From: JAGLSB01 sp023135955
GTDB lineage: Bacteria > Bacteroidota > Bacteroidia > Bacteroidales > GCA-2748055
DNA length: 12,061 bases
Direction: 5' to 3'
NCBI GenBank assembly: GCA_030673645.1
Contig: DAOVIO010000129.1
Span: 1-12,061, forward strand
Shown: positions 6,666 through 12,061 of the stretch, piece by piece
Layout: the number at the start of each line of letters is the position of its first letter
Position numbering within the stretch: the stretch's first letter is position 1
Notes under the pieces: model-generated
What the model was told of the DNA's origin: nothing
The model's input: only the letters and a program-made list of their open reading frames with translations
Databases searched by the model: none
Position numbers and translations under genes: made by a program

Positions 6666-7922
6666 CTACTTTTTAAGGAAGCTCCTAAAATCTTCTCCCC
6701 CGGGATTCTGGAATACGCGGAGATCAAACCAAGGTATGGCTGCAAGAATATGATCGAAAATATCGGCTTGAATAGACTCGTAATCTGACCATTCCTTAAC
6801 CTTACTAAATATGTATATTTCAACAGGGATTCCTTTTTCAGTGGGCTGAAGATGACGAATAAGGAAAGTCATTTCTGAATTTATTTCAGGATGATTTTTT
6901 AAATAAGCTTCTAAATATCTTCTGAATATTCCAAGATTAGTCATTCTTCGGCCATTAACTGGAAGAGAAGTGTCAATTTTATTCTTACTATTGAATTCAT
7001 TTATAACCTGTTCTCTTTCTTCAATATAGTCTTTAATTAAGTGAAGCTTTTTTAAGTTCGTTTTTAGTTCATCATCAAGAAATTTGACACTGTTCATATC
7101 AATATTAATTGACCTTTTGATTCTCCTTCCTCCCGATTCTTCCATTCCCTTCCAATTGTGAAATGACTCATTTACCAGAGCATAAGTTGGAAAGCTGCTT
7201 ATGGTTTTATCCCAATTCTGAACTTTAACAGTATTTAAACTTATTTCAAGAACAGTGCCATCAGTATCACGCGATGGGACCACAATCCAGTCGCCAGGCT
7301 TAACCATCTTATTTGCAGAAATTTGCACACTGGCTACAAGGCCAAGTATAGTGTCTTTAAATACCAAAAGGAGTACAGCGGCAAGGGTACCCAAAGCTGT
7401 AAGAAGACCTCCTGCTGGTTTACCTGAAATGTTGGAGTAAATGAGTATTATAGCTATGAAATAAAGGAATAAATTCAGAAGCTGCACATATCCTTTTATT
7501 GGCTTGTCCTTTGCTCTGGGAAAAGTAAGGTAAATATTATGTAAGGCTGAAACAAAAGATGTTGCGACTAATAAGGAAACAACAATCATATATATAACTG
7601 TCATCACTTTTATTAGCTTGACCAGGCTCGCGAGTTCAATTGCATAATCAATACTATAATATATAATTATGGCGGGAGCGAGGTGAGCTAGTCGATGAAA
7701 AACTTTTTTTGTTAGAAAAATATCGTCCCAGGTATTTTTTGTTCTTCTAACCAGGATCTTAATAGAAGTAATCAGAATTCTTTTTATTAGGTAATCAGCC
7801 AGAAAAGCAAGCAGAAGAATAATTACGAAGACGATAATATTTTCAATAATCCCGGCTGTCTTAGCAGACAATCCAGACTTCAATAATAATTCACTGAGGA
7901 AAGAAATCCATTTTTCAATCAT
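6666..7922 (-). CDS. ybdG: Mechanosensitive channel, MscS superfamily, YbdG-like
   Basis: This inner-membrane channel is predicted to open under membrane tension during osmotic downshock. At 418 aa it almost equals E. coli YbdG (about 415 aa) and shares its characteristic segments. Hydrophobic segments lie near residues 24-46, 76-95, 99-128 and 144-165. A pore-lining segment at about 170-200 reads LGTLAAVLLLVFKDTILG. The MscS beta domain follows (about 205-260) with KPGDWIVVP, TVKVQNWDKTISSFPTYALV and NWKGM. The C-terminal cytoplasmic part keeps family stretches SGGRRIKRSI (263-272), GRRMTNLGIFRRYL (324-337) and YESIQADIFDHI (381-392). The ATG at 7922 has AAGGA close upstream on the minus strand, one of the few Shine-Dalgarno-like sites in the window. 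The gene appears monocistronic. YbdG-type channels usually give modest conductance; gating properties are not readable from sequence. Confidence 0.93.
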   Translation of the reverse strand: MIEKWISFLSELLLKSGLSAKTAGIIENIIVFVIILLLAFLADYLIKRILITSIKILVRRTKNTWDDIFLTKKVFHRLAHLAPAIIIYYSIDYAIELASLVKLIKVMTVIYMIVVSLLVATSFVSALHNIYLTFPRAKDKPIKGYVQLLNLFLYFIAIILIYSNISGKPAGGLLTALGTLAAVLLLVFKDTILGLVASVQISANKMVKPGDWIVVPSRDTDGTVLEISLNTVKVQNWDKTISSFPTYALVNESFHNWKGMEESGGRRIKRSINIDMNSVKFLDDELKTNLKKLHLIKDYIEEREQVINEFNSKNKIDTSLPVNGRRMTNLGIFRRYLEAYLKNHPEINSEMTFLIRHLQPTEKGIPVEIYIFSKVKEWSDYESIQADIFDHILAAIPWFDLRVFQNPGGEDFRSFLKK

Positions 7923-8049
7923 TATTCCTTGTTTTTTCAGTTAATTCAGAAATCTCAGTATAATAAATACTAAACGTGTGAACGAAGTTAGAATTTTAGT
8001 CTTTATACCGAAAATATTTTCTAATAAATCATCCATATTATCAAATTGT

Positions 8050-8057
8050 CAAACATA
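8050..8057 (-). promoter_or_regulatory. Putative -7 box for the channel gene
   Basis: On the minus strand, bases 8057 to 8050 read TATGTTTG, an exact TAnnTTTG match. It is 127 bases upstream of the channel start codon. No TTTG box is found at the expected -33 distance, so the call is tentative. Confidence 0.3.
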
Positions 8058-8170
8058 GATATGTTAATTTTAATATAGGATTTAGAATAATGCTGGGTGT
8101 TTTATACTAAAAAGAATATTCTTTTCTCTAAATTATTTAGTACCTGCAAGAAAACTCCGGTTTTTGAGCT

Positions 8171-8291
8171 GTGCTTGCAAGAAAACACCAATAACAAGGC
8201 TTGCGTAGTCTGAGAAACAGGAGTTTACTATTCGTAAATGACTGTTTCGAAGACAAGCATAACGCAGTTATTGGTGTTTTCTTGCAAGCAC
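8171..8291. repeat. 121-base foldback with 25-base perfect terminal arms
   Basis: Bases 8171-8195 (beginning GTGCTTGCAAGAAAACACC) are the exact reverse complement of 8267-8291. Pairing continues inside with interruptions: GTCT..GAAACAG (8208-8220) against CTGTTTC..AGAC (8242-8254), and a terminal hairpin TTTAC-TATTC-GTAAA (8224-8238). The whole unit can fold into one long cruciform or RNA hairpin. It lies between two divergent genes, outside both predicted transcripts, so a terminator role for either is unlikely. The form suits a MITE-like or REP-like element. No coding capacity is present, and I see no target-site duplication at its ends (GCT before, TAT after). Confidence 0.8.
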
Positions 8292-8351
8292 TATTTAACA
8301 TAATAAATTTAACAGAAATGAAATGAGTAGTTAGAGAAAGTTTTTTTTTGT

Positions 8352-8359
8352 TAGTTTTG
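8352..8359 (+). promoter_or_regulatory. Putative -7 box for the sigma-factor gene
   Basis: TAGTTTTG is an exact TAnnTTTG match, ending 22 bases before the GTG start. A weak -33 candidate, TTAG (8331-8334), lies 17 bases upstream. If real, transcription starts downstream of the long foldback, giving a short leader. Confidence 0.4.
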
Positions 8360-8381
8360 GAACTTAAGAAAATAAAATTCT

Positions 8382-8954
8382 GTGAATCGGTTTTCTGAAG
8401 AAGAAATAATAGATGGTCTTAGACGCCGTGATAACAGGGTGCTGAGTTATATATACAAGAATCATTATATTGCTATTCTGAATTTAGTTTTGAGCAATAG
8501 CGGATCGGAAGATGATGCAAAGGATATATTTCAAGAAGCTCTGATTGTAGTATTCCGCAATATTAGGGAAAAGGCTGATTTTAGTTTGAAAAGTGGTTTT
8601 CAGACTTACCTGTATTCCATTGCCCGATTGTTATGGTTGAAAGCCATCAGGAACAAGAAAGCTGACCAAAAAAAGCTGGATGAAAGTCATCCTTATATAG
8701 ATTTTGAACCTCCTAAACCCTTCAATGATAAAGATATTCGTTATTCACTCTATCAGAGAGCTTTTAAAACTATACCAGACGATTGTCAGGAGATTTTAAG
8801 ATTAACTGTGGAAGGTGTTTCTCAAAAAGAGATTGCGGAGAAGTTGGGCTACAGGAGTGAAAACTATATCAAGAAAAGAAAGCATTACTGCAAACAATTT
8901 CTTATTAATAAGATTAAGGAAGATCCTGAGTATGATGACCGGCATGATGATTAA
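8382..8954 (+). CDS. ECF-like RNA polymerase sigma-70 factor
   Basis: This alternative sigma factor of 190 aa has regions 2 and 4 only. Region 2 (about 20-90) contains DDAKDIFQEALIVVFRNI (44-61), the core-polymerase-binding and -10-recognition helices, and TYLYSIARLLWLKAIR (75-90). Region 4 (about 128-180) contains IPDDCQEILRL, the helix-turn-helix GVSQKEIAEKLGY and a basic tail SENYIKKRKHYCKQFL. The start is GTG: an in-frame stop lies just upstream at 8373-8375 and the protein has no internal methionine, so no ATG start exists. No anti-sigma gene is adjacent. The nearest neighbour is the convergent TPR-CHAT gene, 70 bases away. From memory, sigma factors of this form often lie near TPR-CHAT genes in Bacteroidota, which suggests a shared role but does not prove it. 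Confidence 0.9.
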   Translation: MNRFSEEEIIDGLRRRDNRVLSYIYKNHYIAILNLVLSNSGSEDDAKDIFQEALIVVFRNIREKADFSLKSGFQTYLYSIARLLWLKAIRNKKADQKKLDESHPYIDFEPPKPFNDKDIRYSLYQRAFKTIPDDCQEILRLTVEGVSQKEIAEKLGYRSENYIKKRKHYCKQFLINKIKEDPEYDDRHDD

Positions 8955-9024
8955 TGATGGAGACAATGTTACTGGTTTCTTAGCTCAGTCTTAGCGCTTA
9001 GGGCCTGTTCCCAAAATTGATAAA

Positions 9025-11832
9025 CTATGCAATCTTATGTTTTCTGTACCTGAAAAATAGAAAAAAGAAGATAGGTATCGGAATCATGAGTATTCCTATA
9101 TTAAGTAAATGCACCATAAATCTCGACCTATAGATTGGTGTGGTATCACCTACTAATACAAAACTTGACCAAAAAAACGGATTTGATTTTAGTTGATCTG
9201 CATTAGATAGAAAGTCAAGCTTTGCTTTATGAAGGGCACCAGATTTCGAATCACCCCTCCCGAGATAATAATAAAATCTCTCCATTATCTCTACAGTCGA
9301 TTTATCGGCAACTTCCCAGAGTGTCATTAATATACTTGGGCAACCAGCGTATGTGAATCCTCGGGCCAGACTTTGAATTCCTTCACCTTCCTGCAAGTTT
9401 CCATATCCACTACTACAGGAGCTAAGTACTGCAAGATCGGCATTTATCTGCATATTATAAATCTCATAAGTATGAAGAAATCCGTCGTTAATAGTATCTA
9501 CCATTTGGGTGAATGCCAGTTTGGAATACAATGGTTTTTCATCATCGAGTATAGTATGCATAGCAAGGTGTAGAACCTGATAGTCTTTAGCAAGATTTTT
9601 AAAAGATGTTTCAGTAGCCTGTAAGTCTTGATATACATCGGCATCCAGAATTTCGGATATTTTATTTACTTCCTCTTTTACACCCGGGATCCGTATTAAC
9701 TTATCCATATCATCTTGCCTAAGAAGCTGAAAACCCGTATTTTGTGAACTGATATTTGAGTATGAAGGAGCAAAGGCCAGAATATCTTTTGGTGGTGGTT
9801 TCTTCTTCTTTGTATCCATAAAATGTATTGTAGAACTATATGATGTACTGAATCCATTATCTTTCACAAGGTAAGGAAGACGATAATAATCTACCTTCTC
9901 CGGATTCACTTTTTCTGAAATAAGTGCTTCAAAAGGAACATAGGATATTTCTTCATCAGGAATGACAATTATATTTTTTCCCTTTAGTTCTTCTTTTATT
10001 GGTTCAATTAAAATCTCATATAATTCATAGCCAAGCTGTGTGTAATTACGATAAGTCTGACCAACACCATGACTAAAACTCTGATTAGTTAGCACATTAT
10101 ATAAATCCAGACATTTTGTTCGAAAACTTGTATCCACTACCTGCCGAAATAACTTTTCTTCTTTTCGTGTAATAATATATGTAAAGAGAATACTGTCTTT
10201 TATTGAATATTCAAGAATAAGGTCGTTCTTCGTTAACTGATCAGAAGCTTCACTGGTACTGATTACTTCAGCATTATATTTCAAATTATAATATTCAGGG
10301 TAATTTTCCTCAAAGAATTTTATCAGGTCATCATGTTCCCTGCTAACTTTAAAAAGGGAGTTTTGCCAATTTGTAATTTTCTTTTCATCAGGAAGTTCTA
10401 ATTGCTCCTCATCGTGGATCAGTTCTTTATATGTTGAAATTTTCTGATTCAGATCGGCTTCCCGATTTAGAAGTTCAGTTGGAATTCCCCCGAACTCCAT
10501 AGCAGACTGAGTTCTTAAATTAGCCAGAAGGTTAAAACCTTTAGCCCTTTCATTAAATTCAAAAGCTTCAGTTATATATTTTTCATCACGTGTTATTGAA
10601 TATAATTCGCTGGCGAGTAACTGTCCCATTTTATAATTATCCGCATCTTCATCTCCCACCAGATATTCCGCACTTTGATTGTCCCACTGCCATCTTAAAT
10701 TATCTAAAATCGTTGTTAAATAGAAACTATGCTTGTAGGCATCTGTAAGCTCTCCTAAATCTTTAGTTCTTTTGTATATTGAATATTTGGATTTAATCAA
10801 ATATTCCAAAGGATCTACCAAATAACGAAATTTAACAAAGCTTTCTTCAGAAATTTCAGATTGATTATTATTTATTAATGCTAAATTAATATCAATATTT
10901 CTAATAACTCTATTTGCAAACTCGATAGATTGAGTATAGCGACCAGTCTCGTAATAATGTTGACTTAGTGTGCTAAAAATATCCAATGACAATGGATGAC
11001 TTTCATCAAAGTTTTGAAGTGTTAAAGCAAGTGTTTTTTTGTAGTAGGAAAGAGCAGTTTTGTTATCATTCTTATATTCAGAAAAGTAATTTGCAAAATA
11101 GACGTAAAACAAATTAATGGAGGTAATTTTTTGAACTTCATCTGAATCTATAAATCCTTGTAACTTATTTAAATAAAATAAAACTTGCTCTTCATCTTTT
11201 AATTTATTAAAGACTTCATACCCTAAAGAGTAAAATTCAAAGTTATCAAAATTATATTTTTGAAAGATTGATAAAGTTAAATTCCAATAATATTGAGTAT
11301 TTATTTTGTCACTTAATTCAGAATATAACATAGTAAGATTCATATACGCTACACCAAGAAAATAATAGTTTATCTTTTTAGAAGATAAAATCCTAGAAAT
11401 AGATTGACTAAAATATCTTTTAGATCTTTGATAGTCCTTAAGATCATTATAAATTCCTGCTGTAACGCCATATATTGCAGCAAGTCGAACATGATTTAAG
11501 TCAATTTGTATTAAAATCTCTTCTGCTTTATTTGTATGATGAAGAGCATTAGTATATTTGTTTATATATGTATATACTATAGCTAAATTCAAATGGGCGG
11601 CTGACAACTTAATTAATTTATCTGGTTGATATATATTAATTAAATCAATAGCCCGTTTTAGATTCTCACTTGCCTCATAATATAAACCCTCATCTACCAT
11701 AATTCTTGCTTCACTAGATAAATGCTGAATCAGAGAGTCATTATTAAATTGACCACTCAGATTACTAACTATAATCAAGAAAGCAATATTGGCAAGTGAA
11801 TTACGAAAATGTTTATTAAGAATCTGGATCAT
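9025..11832 (-). CDS. TPR-CHAT protein, predicted exported and membrane-anchored
   Basis: This large protein of 935 aa joins tetratricopeptide repeats to a CHAT (caspase HetF-associated with TPRs) protease-like domain. Residues 1-28 look like a Sec signal peptide, with basic residues, then LANIAFLIIVSNLSG. About 35-310 are helical repeats of TPR type (such as AAHLNLAIVYTYINKYTNAL). A long helical linker runs to about 590. The CHAT domain (about 600-895) contains VIPDEEISYVPFEAL (near 625), the predicted catalytic histidine H759 in LHLAMHT, and cysteine C806 in LSSCSSGYG. These are followed by GEGIQSLARGFTYAGCPSIL and LWEVADKS. A hydrophobic segment (about 907-925) precedes a basic tail, FRYRKHKIA. 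This topology places both TPR and CHAT parts outside the cytoplasm with the tail inside. Caspase-like peptidase activity is inferred from the intact His/Cys pair; substrate and partners are unknown. The start ATG is the one that yields the signal peptide. Confidence 0.9.
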   Translation of the reverse strand: MIQILNKHFRNSLANIAFLIIVSNLSGQFNNDSLIQHLSSEARIMVDEGLYYEASENLKRAIDLINIYQPDKLIKLSAAHLNLAIVYTYINKYTNALHHTNKAEEILIQIDLNHVRLAAIYGVTAGIYNDLKDYQRSKRYFSQSISRILSSKKINYYFLGVAYMNLTMLYSELSDKINTQYYWNLTLSIFQKYNFDNFEFYSLGYEVFNKLKDEEQVLFYLNKLQGFIDSDEVQKITSINLFYVYFANYFSEYKNDNKTALSYYKKTLALTLQNFDESHPLSLDIFSTLSQHYYETGRYTQSIEFANRVIRNIDINLALINNNQSEISEESFVKFRYLVDPLEYLIKSKYSIYKRTKDLGELTDAYKHSFYLTTILDNLRWQWDNQSAEYLVGDEDADNYKMGQLLASELYSITRDEKYITEAFEFNERAKGFNLLANLRTQSAMEFGGIPTELLNREADLNQKISTYKELIHDEEQLELPDEKKITNWQNSLFKVSREHDDLIKFFEENYPEYYNLKYNAEVISTSEASDQLTKNDLILEYSIKDSILFTYIITRKEEKLFRQVVDTSFRTKCLDLYNVLTNQSFSHGVGQTYRNYTQLGYELYEILIEPIKEELKGKNIIVIPDEEISYVPFEALISEKVNPEKVDYYRLPYLVKDNGFSTSYSSTIHFMDTKKKKPPPKDILAFAPSYSNISSQNTGFQLLRQDDMDKLIRIPGVKEEVNKISEILDADVYQDLQATETSFKNLAKDYQVLHLAMHTILDDEKPLYSKLAFTQMVDTINDGFLHTYEIYNMQINADLAVLSSCSSGYGNLQEGEGIQSLARGFTYAGCPSILMTLWEVADKSTVEIMERFYYYLGRGDSKSGALHKAKLDFLSNADQLKSNPFFWSSFVLVGDTTPIYRSRFMVHLLNIGILMIPIPIFFFLFFRYRKHKIA

Positions 11833-11978
11833 TGATTGATTATTAATGATTAAAAGTGCGAAATCTTTTTAATAATTAAAAAAAAACTTCTCTATTTAAA
11901 GGGCACAAAATCAATAAGATAGCATATTTTTATTTTATTCTTAAATAAAAACCACAAATAAAGGGTAACGTTTGGTAA

Positions 11979-11992
11979 TTAATTGGAATTAA
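11979..11992. promoter_or_regulatory. Small inverted repeat in divergent promoter region
   Basis: TTAATT-GG-AATTAA is a perfect inverted repeat and extends to nine-base arms with one mismatch (11976-11995). It lies between the start of the TPR-CHAT gene and the start of the plus-strand gene at the right edge, where an operator could serve both. Just upstream, TAACGTTTG (11966-11974) resembles a -7 box with one extra base. All of this is A+T-rich and could be chance. Confidence 0.25.
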
Positions 11993-12029
11993 CTAATGAG
12001 AACAATTATAACCCCAAACAATTTGAACT

Positions 12030-12061
12030 ATGAAAACTTTAAGCTCTTTACTGAAAAAAAA
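12030..12061 (+). CDS. 5' end of a gene running off the window
   Basis: An ATG at 12030 opens a frame with ten codons visible, beginning MKTLSSLLKK. It is preceded by an A+T-rich leader and placed divergently from the TPR-CHAT gene with 197 bases between the starts. The basic, leucine-containing opening could begin a signal peptide, but too little is present to say what the product is. The frame has no stop before the window ends. Confidence 0.4.
   Translation, partial: MKTLSSLLKK

Larger units (their letters stand above)
7923..8381. other. 459-base divergent intergenic region
   Basis: This spacer separates the channel gene (minus) from the sigma factor (plus). It holds a possible promoter box for each gene, near each end, and between them a long foldback (8171-8291). 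A partial direct copy of part of the foldback arm, TGCAAGAAAAC, occurs at 8145-8155 and again at 8176-8186. It is followed by a small hairpin, AAAAC-TCCG-GTTTT (8151-8164). I see no credible protein-coding frame. Confidence 0.6.

Noticed and set aside
7255..7440. Plus-strand open frame inside the channel gene, and another at 9373-9573 inside the CHAT gene.
   Set aside because: Both are antisense to strongly supported coding sequence and carry no domain features.
8955..9024. Bidirectional terminator between the sigma factor and the CHAT gene.
   Set aside because: Only a three-base GGG/CCC pairing (9001-9012) and CTTAG repeats are visible; no stable stem with T-tracts on both sides.
9025..11832. 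TPR-CHAT protein as the protease partner of a type III-E CRISPR effector.
   Set aside because: No CRISPR array, no gRAMP/Cas7-like gene and no other cas gene is in the window, and the protein has a signal peptide and a membrane anchor, unlike the cytoplasmic CRISPR partner.

Overview
The window looks like chromosomal DNA of a Bacteroidota bacterium, probably near Bacteroidales/Marinilabiliales. The evidence is A+T-rich sequence, almost no Shine-Dalgarno sites, a few TAnnTTTG boxes of the kind used as the -7 element in this phylum, and proteins of typical Bacteroidota form: an RlmD with an N-terminal TRAM domain, a GWxTD lipoprotein, a highly conserved short Lrp regulator, an ECF-type sigma factor and a TPR-CHAT protein. 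The assignment rests on family recognition from memory, not on a search.

Left part, 1-5796, plus strand: rlmD (23S rRNA uracil C5-methyltransferase) stands alone after a more G+C-rich leader. After a 166-base gap holding an 18-base perfect palindrome comes a tight three-gene run: a YheS-like ABC-F ATPase, a GWxTD lipoprotein and rlmB (23S rRNA 2'-O-methyltransferase). Two rRNA-modifying enzymes and one ribosome-associated ATPase make this mainly a translation neighbourhood. The outlier is the envelope lipoprotein. Its stop codon lies inside a 32-base palindromic repeat that separates it from rlmB.

Middle part, 5797-8381: an Lrp/AsnC regulator on the minus strand meets rlmB stop-to-stop with no spacer. 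Its very A+T-rich upstream region (6259-6665) holds several inverted repeats, one well placed to be an autoregulatory operator. A YbdG-type mechanosensitive channel follows on the minus strand. The 459-base divergent gap after it contains a 121-base foldback with perfect 25-base arms, probably a MITE-like or REP-like repeat.

Right part, 8382-12061: an ECF-like sigma factor (plus) converges on a large TPR-CHAT protein (minus). The CHAT protein has a signal peptide, TPR repeats, a His/Cys protease domain and a C-terminal membrane anchor, so its protease-like domain should face the periplasm. The start of a further plus-strand gene runs off the right edge. The sigma factor/CHAT pair and the foldback are the most accessory-like parts. 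I see no tRNA, rRNA, CRISPR array, transposase or intact insertion sequence.
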